A stretch of DNA of 7,476 nt from Geodermatophilaceae bacterium (GCA_013811975.1 JACCUF010000188.1:1-7476), one strand, 5' to 3'; shown: positions 1 through 6,362, counted from the first letter of the stretch. A program made the numbers and translations. The notes: a model not told the origin generated them from the sequence alone.

Positions 1-39
1 GAGTCAGTGACTGCCGACCCGGCATCAGCCAGCGTCTGA
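1..39 (+). CDS. C-terminal tail of upstream gene (partial; possibly polynucleotide phosphorylase)
   Basis: The first frame reads twelve codons (ESVTADPASASV) and stops at a TGA at 37-39, 18 bp before the peptidase start. The small, slightly acidic Ala/Ser-rich tail would suit the variable end of an actinobacterial polynucleotide phosphorylase, and pnp lies directly upstream of the M16 peptidase gene in mycobacteria and streptomycetes. That identity comes from gene order only; twelve residues carry no family signature. A third-frame reading is also open up to a TAG at about 54-56, so even the frame is not certain. If right, the M16 gene is the next member of the same operon. Confidence 0.4.
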   Translation, partial: ESVTADPASASV

Positions 40-57
40 CCCCACGGACGAGCTAGC

Positions 58-1389
58 GTGACTCCCGGAAAAGGTAACCGCGCCAGCACTCGCACCCTCG
101 ACCAGGACTCGTCCGGCGGCATCGTCCGCCGGACGGTCCTGCCGGGCGGCCTGCGAGTGATCACCGAGTCGATGCCCTCGATGCTCTCGGCCTCGCTGGG
201 TGTCTGGGTCGGCGTCGGATCCAGTGACGAGACGCCGCCGTTGGCGGGTGCCTCGCACTACCTGGAGCACCTGTTGTTCAAGGGCACCCGTCGCCGCAGC
301 GCCTTGCAGATCGCATCGGAACTCGATGCCGTTGGCGGTGAACTGAATGCATTCACCGCCAAGGAGCACACCTGCTACTACGCGACGGTCCTGGCCAGCG
401 ATCTGCCGCTTGCCGTCGACGTGGTCGGAGACCTGGTCACCAGTGCGATCATTCGTGGCGCTGACGTGGACAACGAGCGGGGAGTCATCCACGAAGAGAT
501 CGCCATGCGCGATGACGAGCCGGGCGACGCGGTCTATGACTTGTTCAGCGAGGCGCTGTTCGGGGACACCCCGCTCGGTCGCCCGGTCCTCGGTACGACG
601 CAGTCGATCACCGACCTGAGCCGGACCCAGATCGCCGGTTACTACCGCCGCCGCTACCGCCCTGAGTCGATGGTCATCGCCGCCGCCGGCGCAGTCGATC
701 ACGCGGGCGTCCTGCGTCTGGTGCGCAAGGCATTCGCCGAGCAACTCACCGACGACGTTGATCCCGACCCGATCAGAGCGGACGAGCACGGCCGGGCTTT
801 GCCAGCTCAGGACATTGCCCTGATCGACCGGCCGACCGAACAGGCGCACATCCTGCTCGGAGGCTTCACGCCGGGGCGGCACGATGAGCGCAGATACGCC
901 TTGAGCGTGCTCAACACCGCGCTGGGCGGCGGTATGAGTTCGCGGCTGTTCCAAGAGATCAGGGAGAAGCGTGGGCTGGCCTACAGCGTCGGATCCTCGG
1001 TCTCGCACTACGCCGGCGTCGGGTCCTACAACGTGTATGCCGGCTGCGCTCCGCGCAACGTCGACGAAGTGCTGGGCCTTATCCGTGAGGAGCTCGATCG
1101 TGTTGCAGCCAAAGGGCTGTCAGCCGACGAGGTGGAGCGCGCCAAAGGTCAGCTGCGTGGCGGCATGGTGTTGGGCATGGAGGACACTGGGTCGCGGATG
1201 AGCCGGATCGCGAAGTCCGAGCTCAGCTTTGGCGAGTACCGCAGCGTGCCCGAGGTACTCGCCGATGTCGCGGCCGTCACCGTGCAGGAGGTAGGCGAGA
1301 TCGCCGCCGAGGTCCTTGCCGGACCGTTGTGCCTGTCGGTGGTCGGCCCGTTCGCAGACCACGACTTCTCCAACTTTGTGGCGGCCTGA
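58..1389 (+). CDS. M16 family zinc metallopeptidase (processing-peptidase-like)
   Basis: A 443-residue, probably cytoplasmic zinc endopeptidase of the pitrilysin/mitochondrial processing peptidase family, which cleaves peptides and unfolded protein segments. The inverted zinc motif HxxEH is H67-Y-L-E70-H71. The third zinc ligand of the family, a glutamate 76 residues after the second His, is at E147 in IHEEI, so the active site looks intact. The substrate-binding half carries GGGMSSRLFQEIREKRGLAY (about 290-309), typical of M16B proteins. Both roughly 210-residue halves are present and the length is normal for single-chain bacterial M16B enzymes. The GTG start at 58 is chosen because a GGACGAG stretch (46-52) lies just upstream and the conserved region starts only at residue 23 (IVRRTVLPGGL). 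The M. tuberculosis equivalent is called pepR and follows gpsI/pnp. The physiological substrate is unknown. Confidence 0.93.
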   Translation: MTPGKGNRASTRTLDQDSSGGIVRRTVLPGGLRVITESMPSMLSASLGVWVGVGSSDETPPLAGASHYLEHLLFKGTRRRSALQIASELDAVGGELNAFTAKEHTCYYATVLASDLPLAVDVVGDLVTSAIIRGADVDNERGVIHEEIAMRDDEPGDAVYDLFSEALFGDTPLGRPVLGTTQSITDLSRTQIAGYYRRRYRPESMVIAAAGAVDHAGVLRLVRKAFAEQLTDDVDPDPIRADEHGRALPAQDIALIDRPTEQAHILLGGFTPGRHDERRYALSVLNTALGGGMSSRLFQEIREKRGLAYSVGSSVSHYAGVGSYNVYAGCAPRNVDEVLGLIREELDRVAAKGLSADEVERAKGQLRGGMVLGMEDTGSRMSRIAKSELSFGEYRSVPEVLADVAAVTVQEVGEIAAEVLAGPLCLSVVGPFADHDFSNFVAA

Positions 1390-1408
1390 CCCACCCCACA
1401 TTCCGCCC

Positions 1409-1466
1409 TTATCGCGAAAACCGCGCGAATCGTGCGGCGTATCCGACAGTTATCGCGAAAACCGCG
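1409..1466. repeat. Two 17-bp direct repeats with hairpin potential in a convergent spacer
   Basis: TTATCGCGAAAACCGCG occurs at 1409-1425 and again at 1450-1466, 41 bp start to start. The second copy extends to an imperfect palindrome at 1450-1470: TTATCGCG, loop AAAAC, CGCGGTAA (eight pairs, one a T-G wobble). The first can form a five-pair stem, TCGCG at 1412-1416 with CGCGA at 1424-1428. They occupy most of the 87 bp between the 3' ends of the peptidase gene and the glycerate kinase gene. A role in 3'-end formation for both genes is possible, but no T-run follows either stem. A dispersed genomic repeat or protein-binding site is the alternative. Confidence 0.7.
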
Positions 1467-1476
1467 GTAAAGGACC

Positions 1477-2595
1477 TCAGCGGAGCTGCCCGGCGATACG
1501 GCTGCCGATCTGGCGCAACAGGGTTCGCGCATCCCGTTCCGGATCCCGATCTGGGAGCGCCAGCTCAGTGAGGGAGTAGTGCGCCATCACACCGGTCAGA
1601 TCCGTGTCGGCAGCGAAACTGCCGGCAACCGCAATCACCGGCGTTGCGGCGCTCCGAGCCGCATCGAGGACGGCGTGCGGTGCCTTGCCGGTCGCGGTCT
1701 GGCTATCCCATCGACCTTCACCGGTGACAACGACATCCGCGGCAGCGATAGCTTGCCTCGTTCCGGTGAGGTCCAGCACGAATCGCGCCCCAGAAACGAC
1801 CCGGACGCTGTCGGTGGCCAGGAACGGCGCGAGAAAGCCACCGGCCGCACCCGCGCCCGGCATCACGCGCACGTCCACGCCGCCAGCCCTCTGCAGATGT
1901 GCCGCCCAGTTCTCCAGGCCGGCCTCGAGATCCCTGATGTGTTCAGCGGTTGCGCCCTTCTGCGGGCCGAATACCCGAGCCGCCCCGTGCTCACCGGTCA
2001 ACGGCGAGGCGACGTCGGTTGCCACAACGAGTCGCACGCCATCCAGTCCGGCCAGCATCGGGTCGAGGTCGACTGAGGCAACCTCACCAAGGCCTGCACC
2101 GCACAGCCGTACCGGGCGGCCGCTCTGATCGAGAATCCGTGCCCCCAACGCAGCCGCGGCGCCCATGCCCCCGTCAGTGGACGCGCTGCCGCCGATACCG
2201 ACGACGAGATCGCGGCACCCGAGTTCGATCGCAGCCCGCATCGCCAGACCCACGCCGTACGTCGAGGCCCGCATCGGCCGCCCGCGCCCACCCGGAAGCC
2301 GAGCCAAACCGCAGACTTCAGCGAGCTCGATCAGCGCGGTCGAGCCACCGAGGCCGATCCTGGTGTTCCTGGGCTCCGCCAGCGGCCCGGCCGCCGCGAC
2401 GACGAAGGAGTCGAAGCCTGCCAGCAGCGCTGCATCCAGGGTTCCCTCGCCTCCGTCGGCCATCGGACGGAGCACGACGTCGATCGGCCGGGCACCGTCG
2501 AGCAGGCCCGTCTGCAACTCAGTGCAGACGTCCATCGCAGGTAGACAACCTTTGAACTTGTCCGGTGCGAGCAGCACGGTAGGTGGTGGGGGCAC
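1477..2595 (-). CDS. Glycerate kinase (GckA/GlxK-GarK type, COG1929)
   Basis: A kinase that phosphorylates D-glycerate with ATP, giving 2- or 3-phosphoglycerate, which links glyoxylate/glycerate use to glycolysis; cytoplasmic. From the GTG at 2595 it is 372 residues, normal for the family. Signatures in order are APDKFKG (about 10-16), MADGGEGT (about 45-52), GIGGSASTDGGMG (about 132-144), ATDVASPLTG followed by FGPQKGA (about 190-213), PGAGAAGG (about 245) and TGEGRWDSQTATGKAP (about 290-305). The frame is open as far as 2850, but that part would lie inside dapB on the other strand and matches nothing. The family starts directly before the APDKFKG strand, so the GTG at 2595, or the GTG at 2577 giving 366 residues, is the real start. 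No clear ribosome site precedes either. It is convergent with the peptidase gene and back-to-back with dapB. Family assignment is firm; which carbon of glycerate is phosphorylated cannot be told from sequence. Confidence 0.93.
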   Translation of the reverse strand: MPPPPTVLLAPDKFKGCLPAMDVCTELQTGLLDGARPIDVVLRPMADGGEGTLDAALLAGFDSFVVAAAGPLAEPRNTRIGLGGSTALIELAEVCGLARLPGGRGRPMRASTYGVGLAMRAAIELGCRDLVVGIGGSASTDGGMGAAAALGARILDQSGRPVRLCGAGLGEVASVDLDPMLAGLDGVRLVVATDVASPLTGEHGAARVFGPQKGATAEHIRDLEAGLENWAAHLQRAGGVDVRVMPGAGAAGGFLAPFLATDSVRVVSGARFVLDLTGTRQAIAAADVVVTGEGRWDSQTATGKAPHAVLDAARSAATPVIAVAGSFAADTDLTGVMAHYSLTELALPDRDPERDARTLLRQIGSRIAGQLR

Positions 2596-2600
2596 CCGGC

Positions 2601-2606
2601 TATGGT
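2601..2606 (+). promoter_or_regulatory. Candidate -10 box for leaderless dapB transcript
   Basis: TATGGT fits the actinobacterial TANNNT -10 consensus and ends seven bases before the dapB ATG at 2614. That spacing would put the first transcribed base at or next to the A of the ATG, giving a leaderless mRNA. No Shine-Dalgarno sequence is evident upstream, which agrees. I see no convincing -35 hexamer. Confidence 0.4.
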
Positions 2607-2613
2607 GCAGGCC

Positions 2614-3378
2614 ATGAGCGAGCCGCTGGGGGAATTGATCAGGGTCGGCGTCCTGGGTGGCCGCGGACGCATGGGCGCCCAGGTCTGCCGGGCGGTCAAC
2701 GACGCTGATGACCTCGAGCTCGTGGCCAACGTCGACGCGGGGGACTGGCTGTTCAATGTGTCCGACGCGGCTGCCGATGTGGTCGTGGACTTCACCGGGC
2801 CGGACGTCGTGATGGACAACATCCGGTTCTGCATCGACCAGAACATCCACTGCGTCGTCGGCACGTCCGGGTTCGACGACGAGAAGATCGAGACCGTTCG
2901 CCAGTGGCTGGAACCCAAGCCCGAACTCGCCGTACTGATCGCCCCCAACTTCGCCATCGGGGCGGTGCTGTCCATGCGCTTCGCCGCCCTGGCCGCGCGG
3001 TACTTCGATTCAGCCGAGGTCATCGAGATGCACCACCCGCAGAAGGTCGACGCTCCCAGCGGCACCTCATTTCGCACCGCGCAGCTCATCGCTGAAACCC
3101 GTCGCGGGGCGGGGCTGCCCGACATGCCCGATGCCACTCGCGAATCGGACATCGGCGGTCGCGGCGTCGATGTCGACGGAGTCCGGATCCATTCGGTGCG
3201 GATGTCGGGGCTGCTCGCGCACCAGGAGATCCTGTTCGGCACCGAGGGCGAGACGCTGACCATCCGGCACGACACCCTCAACCGGAACTCGTTCATGCCG
3301 GGTGTCCTGCTCGCCGTACGCAACGTTTCCGCCCATCCTGGGCTCACCGTGGGCCTCGACCCGCTGCTCGACGACTGA
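2614..3378 (+). CDS. dapB: 4-hydroxy-tetrahydrodipicolinate reductase (DapB)
   Basis: Catalyses NAD(P)H-dependent reduction of 4-hydroxy-tetrahydrodipicolinate to tetrahydrodipicolinate, the second dedicated step toward meso-diaminopimelate and lysine; a cytoplasmic homotetramer in characterised relatives. The 254-residue product has the N-terminal Rossmann motif GGRGRMG (15-21), DFTGPD (about 60-65), VVGTSGF, APNFAIGAV (about 110) and the catalytic stretch EMHHPQKVDAPSGT (138-151). By comparison with E. coli H159 and K163, H140 and K144 are the catalytic His and Lys. The length suits actinobacterial DapB (about 245-255). The ATG at 2614 is preferred to the in-frame GTG at 2602 because a -10-like box overlaps that GTG and the Rossmann strand begins at residue 9. 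It diverges from glycerate kinase, with starts about 18 bp apart. The dapA gene is not in the window. Confidence 0.97.
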   Translation: MSEPLGELIRVGVLGGRGRMGAQVCRAVNDADDLELVANVDAGDWLFNVSDAAADVVVDFTGPDVVMDNIRFCIDQNIHCVVGTSGFDDEKIETVRQWLEPKPELAVLIAPNFAIGAVLSMRFAALAARYFDSAEVIEMHHPQKVDAPSGTSFRTAQLIAETRRGAGLPDMPDATRESDIGGRGVDVDGVRIHSVRMSGLLAHQEILFGTEGETLTIRHDTLNRNSFMPGVLLAVRNVSAHPGLTVGLDPLLDD

Positions 3379-3405
3379 TCGGGCTGCCAGGAGCCTTCGC
3401 GGCCT

Positions 3406-3444
3406 AGCCGGGGTGGCTGAGCGTCACCTGAATGGCACCCGGCT
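3406..3444 (+). terminator. Candidate hairpin downstream of dapB
   Basis: AGCCGGGGTG (3406-3415) pairs with CACCCGGCT (3436-3444): nine pairs with one bulged G and a 20-base loop. It lies 28 bp after the dapB stop and 80 bp before the lipoprotein start. There is no following T-run and the loop is long, so it is a weak candidate for a factor-independent terminator or transcript-end stabiliser. The 146-bp spacer otherwise shows only a ribosome-binding site and no recognised promoter. Confidence 0.3.
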
Positions 3445-3511
3445 GATGTTCAGCGGTCCTTCAGCGCGCCCGCCGCATGGTCACTGCACCGCGCCGGCTG
3501 GCTGGCGCCGC

Positions 3512-3518
3512 AGGAGGG
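3512..3518 (+). promoter_or_regulatory. Strong Shine-Dalgarno site fixing the lipoprotein start
   Basis: AGGAGGG ends six bases before the ATG at 3525. It is the best ribosome-binding site in the window. It decides the start in favour of 3525 rather than the earlier in-frame ATG at 3477, and shows that translation begins in the signal-peptide frame, not the frame that encodes the mature domain. Confidence 0.8.
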
Positions 3519-3524
3519 ATACCC

Positions 3525-4897
3525 ATGTACGGCTCGCGCACCCACCCATCGCCATTGCCCCCACCGCTGACGCGTCGCCACGGAGGCCCGCTGGTCGGCC
3601 TCGCACTGGTCGGCGTCTTGCTGCTTTCCGGTTGCGGTGGCGGCAACTCGTCCACCGCCACACCCAGCGCGACCCCCAAGTCGACGTTGCAGACCGCTCC
3701 GGACAGCGCCCGGATCGACCTGGAGATGCCGACCTTCTCCGATCCCACGACGATAACAATCCGCGCTTCACGATCACCGAGCTCACCCAGGTCGTACAGG
3801 TCGGGTCCGAAGGGGATGTGGCGCTGCGGCACGAGATCACGTTGCTGCCTGAGATCAAGACGATCGAGTGGGAGGGTCAGCAGGTCGACACCGTCGTCTC
3901 GCAGTTCACTGCCTACGGAGACGGCCGGGTCCTCGAGGTCGCGCGCGACTTCTTCGCCCAGGCCGACGACGGGTCGGTGTGGTACTTCGGGGAGGACGTA
4001 GAGAACTACGTCGACGGAGTTCTCGACAACACTGACGGGACCTGGTTGGCCGGCAAGGACGGTCCGCCCGGAATGATCGCGCCGGCGGACCCGCAGGTGG
4101 GTGACGTGTACCGGCCGGAGAACATCCCCGGCTTCGTGTTCGAGGAGGTGACCGTCAGATCGATAACCGAGACAGTCGACGGGCCGCAGGGTCCGATCTC
4201 CGGTGCGATGCTGGTCGAAGAACTGCTGATGGACGGCGTGGTCGAGGACAAGATCTTCGCGCCTGGCTACGGCGAGTTCATGGCCCAGGTGGTCTCGGAG
4301 GACGAACTGGTCACCGTCTCCATCGGGGTTCCACTCGATGCCGTCGGCGGCCCTGTGCCGGCCGAGGTCGATCAGTTGGCCACCGCCGGAGCAGACCTCT
4401 TCGTCGCTGCTGGAGCAGCTGACTGGGCTGCTGTCACAGCCTTGTTGGACTCTCTGAACACCGCGTGGGCCAGCTACCGGGAGACCGGAGTGCCGCCGTT
4501 GACCGCCGATGGCATGGATGTGGCTCTGGAGGCGTTGGCCGCTGCTGCGGGTGGCGAGGATGCCCCCGCCACCCAGCAGGCCGCGAATGACCTTGCCTAC
4601 GTTGGCAACGATCTGCGGCTGCGCCACGAGGAACCGGCGGCTGTTGATGTGGACCGGATGGACATCGTCGCCCGCCAGATCATGGTGGATGCCGCGGCCG
4701 ACGACGAAGCCTTCGTTCTCGGAGACGTCCGTCATCTCGACGCGTTGTGGGCCAGGACCTTTCAGAATGTTGACGGCTCCGCCGCTTCCAGCATCGAAGG
4801 TCAGTTGGCTGACCTGCGAGTGGCTGCGGAATCGGGCGACTACCCCGCAGCCATCGCCGCCGCCGAGGCACTACGACAGGCCCTGGACGGGTCCTGA
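3525..4897 (+). CDS. Secreted lipoprotein of unknown function, interrupted by a frameshift near 3758
   Basis: Translation from the ATG at 3525 gives a lipoprotein signal peptide: basic TRRHGG, hydrophobic LVGLALVGVLLL and lipobox LSGC with Cys37 (codon 3633-3635), then a Ser/Thr-rich linker. The frame runs to FSDPTTIT (ending about 3758) and then becomes arginine/serine-rich nonsense. The sensible sequence resumes in the -1 frame as NPRFTITELTQVVQVGSEG and runs without a stop to the TGA at 4895-4897. Adding one A at 3758-3759 (ACAAT to ACAAAT) joins them as FSDPTTITNPRFTITE, giving about 457 residues. The mature protein has a beta-rich part (VWYFGEDVENYVDG, GDVYRPENIPGFVFEEVTV, FAPGYGEF) and, from roughly residue 280, an Ala-rich helical part. 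It resembles conserved actinobacterial hypothetical lipoproteins I recall only loosely, and I know of no function. It would be anchored outside the membrane if the frame is intact in life. It is either a recent single-base deletion (pseudogene) or a sequencing or assembly error. Confidence 0.8.
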
Positions 4898-4909
4898 TCC
4901 CAAGGCACT

Positions 4910-4939
4910 GTTCGCCGGCCAGTGAGGCCGGCGGCGAAC
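4910..4939. terminator. Strong hairpin between convergent genes
   Basis: CGCCGGCC (4913-4920) and GGCCGGCG (4926-4933) form a perfect eight-pair GC stem with loop AGTGA. GTT (4910-4912) and AAC (4937-4939) can add three pairs beyond a three-base bulge. It lies 13 bp after the lipoprotein stop and 38 bp before the 3' end of the minus-strand DUF2461 gene, so it can serve both strands. No T-run follows on either strand, as is common for actinobacterial terminator-like hairpins. A weaker stem, TGCGCC with GGTGCG (4955-4971), follows. Confidence 0.6.
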
Positions 4940-4977
4940 GTGTGCGTTGACCGATGCGCCTGGACGGTGCGTGCGCT

Positions 4978-5628
4978 CTAGCGACCCGGCTCTGCGGCCG
5001 AGCCGAGCTGGGTTCCGATCCAGTCGTTGAGCGGTGCCAACCGACGCCAGCCTCGGCGTATCCGGAAAAGTGCATCGCGGGAGGCCAGCCACGGCATGTC
5101 CCCGTAGTCCCGGGCTGCGCTGAGAGCCCGGAATCGGAGTAACTCCAACCGGGGATGCTGGCTGTCATAGCCATAGGGTCGCGTCTTGACAGGATTGCCG
5201 CCGATCTCCCAGCCCGCCTTGCGCAGGCCAACAAGCTCGTCCTGCAGCGCAGGTCCCAGATGATCGTCGGCGATCGCCTGACGCATCCGCTGAACTTGGT
5301 CGGACTCCAAGCGCCAGGCGCCACCCGCGAGCAGTAGCCCGGCGGCGGAGATCTGCACGTACAAGCCACCACCGCCGGGCCCGTGCACGACAGCCCCAGC
5401 GTGGGTCTTGTACGGCGTTTTGTCCTTGGCGAAGCGCACGTCGCGGTACGGGCGGAAGAACTTGGCTTCCCCGAACTCCGGCGCAAGCTCGGCAAGCAGC
5501 GCTTCCATCGGCCCTTTGATGCATTCGTCGTAGGTGGTGCGGTGATCGGTCCAGTAGGTCTTGGAGTTGTCCACCTCCAGACCCTCGTAGAAGACCATGG
5601 CGTGCTCCGGGAAGCCGGCAAAGCTCAT
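4978..5628 (-). CDS. DUF2461 family protein (TIGR02453-like)
   Basis: A 216-residue, probably cytoplasmic protein with no signal peptide or membrane segment. It has the landmarks of the DUF2461 family: an N-terminal segment FAGFPEHAMVFYEGLEVDN and a W-x-x-HR stretch (about 3-30), the core RDVRFAKDKTPYKTH (62-76), YVQISAAGLLLAGG (90-103) and RPYGYDSQHPRLELLRFRAL (150-169). Length is typical (about 210-230). The biochemical role of the family is not established. The frame stays open to 5871, but the ATG at 5628 is the start: the family begins at FxxFP, and the ATG overlaps the stop of the upstream acetyltransferase gene as ATGA. This overlap suggests co-transcription and translational coupling with the acetyltransferase. 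Confidence 0.88.
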   Translation of the reverse strand: MSFAGFPEHAMVFYEGLEVDNSKTYWTDHRTTYDECIKGPMEALLAELAPEFGEAKFFRPYRDVRFAKDKTPYKTHAGAVVHGPGGGGLYVQISAAGLLLAGGAWRLESDQVQRMRQAIADDHLGPALQDELVGLRKAGWEIGGNPVKTRPYGYDSQHPRLELLRFRALSAARDYGDMPWLASRDALFRIRRGWRRLAPLNDWIGTQLGSAAEPGR

Positions 5629-6236
5629 GCCTGCCGGTCCGGGTCCGTTGCTTGCTCGATCGAAGCGTGCAGGCAGATCTCGCGAAACGGCGTGCCGTCG
5701 GCGTCCAGGGTCCGGATCGAGCCTGCCTCCTCCCAGCCCGCGGATCCGAAGAAGGTCCGGGCGCTGACGTCGTTCTCCGGCACCCAGGTGATGAGACTGG
5801 CGAGGCCGTCTTCCCTCGCCATGTCCACAGTCGCCGCCAACAGCCGGCTCCCGTGCCCTCGTCTGCCCCAACGCGGTTCGACGAGCAGCGTGGCTATCTC
5901 GCCGGTAGGACCGTCGTCGTTGGTGCCCTCGCCAGACTGGCCCTCCGCCAGCCCTTCCGGACCCTTCTTGCAGGCGGAGGCAGCACTGTCGGCGGGGCCG
6001 AAAGCGACCATCCCGACGATTGCTTCCTGCTCTCTGGCCACCAGCACATGATGTCCAGGCGTCGGGGGCGCCTGGATGGTCGCGGCCCAGTGGGCGACCA
6101 CCTCGTCGGCGACCAAACGATCCAGAATCGCCGTAGGCACGACCGAGGATCCCGCGCGCGCCCAGCTCGTACGTTGGACCCGAGCCACGTCGCCGGCCTC
6201 ACCTGGGCGCGCCGGACGCACGTTCACATCGGCCAT
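5625..6236 (-). CDS. GNAT family N-acetyltransferase
   Basis: A 203-residue GCN5-related acyltransferase, transferring an acetyl group from acetyl-CoA to an amine; the substrate cannot be told. The N-terminal strand and helix read VNVRPARPGEAGDVARVQRTSW (about 4-25). HHVLVAREQEAIVGMVAFG (62-80) forms strands 2-3. Strand 4 and the pyrophosphate-binding loop read GEIATLLVEPRWGRRGHGSR (112-131), and the later part contains ITWVPENDVSARTFFGSAGW (149-168), the usual N-x-x-A-x-x-F-Y/F-x-x-x-G-F/W element. The loop is GRRGHG, while the common form has Q or R first. A Gly/Asp/Ser-rich insertion (about 81-110) separates strands 3 and 4 and is longer than in most small GNATs. The ATG at 6236 has a TAGGCT box six bases upstream, suggesting a leaderless transcript. 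It is the first gene of a two-gene minus-strand unit with DUF2461. Confidence 0.9.
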   Translation of the reverse strand: MADVNVRPARPGEAGDVARVQRTSWARAGSSVVPTAILDRLVADEVVAHWAATIQAPPTPGHHVLVAREQEAIVGMVAFGPADSAASACKKGPEGLAEGQSGEGTNDDGPTGEIATLLVEPRWGRRGHGSRLLAATVDMAREDGLASLITWVPENDVSARTFFGSAGWEEAGSIRTLDADGTPFREICLHASIEQATDPDRQA

Positions 6237-6242
6237 CCATCC

Positions 6243-6248
6243 AGCCTA
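6243..6248 (-). promoter_or_regulatory. Candidate -10 box for the acetyltransferase gene
   Basis: On the minus strand TAGGCT (TANNNT) ends six bases before the ATG at 6236, the spacing expected for a leaderless transcript. It is part of the nonamer CATAGGCTG, which recurs on the plus strand before the divergent gene at 6442. No -35 hexamer is evident. Confidence 0.4.
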
Positions 6249-6298
6249 TGTCGATGGCAGATCTGGCCATGCAGCCCGTGTCCGAACTCGACCTCACC

Positions 6299-6362
6299 CG
6301 CCGGTTCGCTACGCAACCGCCGTTGAAGGGACTCAATGTGCAGGTTCGGGAGCGAACCGGCG
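6299..6362. repeat. 12-bp perfect inverted repeat with competing inner hairpin
   Basis: CGCCGGTTCGCT (6299-6310) and AGCGAACCGGCG (6351-6362) are exact reverse complements separated by 40 bases. Inside, GGTTCG (6343-6348) also pairs with CGAACC (6353-6358) around a GGAG loop, so the right arm can pair with either of two left partners. TTGA/TCAA (6323-6336) adds a small stem in the large loop. The element lies in the middle of the 205-bp spacer between two divergent genes and belongs to no convincing coding frame. An operator with repeated half-sites, a small RNA, or a decayed element are all possible. Confidence 0.65.

Noticed and set aside
25..1008. 327-codon minus-strand open frame
   Set aside because: It lies antisense to the M16 peptidase, which has intact active-site motifs; the composition is typical of a high-GC shadow frame.
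2596..2850. N-terminal extension of glycerate kinase
   Set aside because: The 85 extra residues would sit antisense inside dapB and the family begins at the APDKFKG strand.
3405..3470. tRNA-like start (GCCGGGGTGGCTGAGC) after dapB
   Set aside because: No matching acceptor 3' strand at the right distance, no anticodon arm and no proper T-arm; a simple hairpin explains the pairing.
3302..3760. Open plus-strand frame running from inside dapB into the lipoprotein region
   Set aside because: The part before about 3758 overlaps the dapB end and is Arg/Pro/Ala-rich with no ribosome site. Only the part after the frameshift is real protein; the true start is the ATG at 3525 in another frame.
3750..3765. 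Programmed -1 ribosomal frameshift in the lipoprotein gene
   Set aside because: No X-XXY-YYZ slippery heptamer and no evident downstream pseudoknot; a one-base deletion or sequence error is simpler.
3461..4735. 424-codon minus-strand open frame
   Set aside because: It is antisense to the lipoprotein gene, His/Arg/Val-rich and without a recognisable domain. The signal peptide and mature domain on the plus strand explain the region better.
4680..5621. 313-codon minus-strand open frame
   Set aside because: It is a shadow in another frame of the DUF2461 gene, very rich in Arg, Ser and Pro, and it crosses the convergent spacer hairpin.
6341..6362. T-arm-like GGTTCG stem suggesting a decayed tRNA
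   Set aside because: The loop is only GGAG and no acceptor, D or anticodon arms can be built around it.
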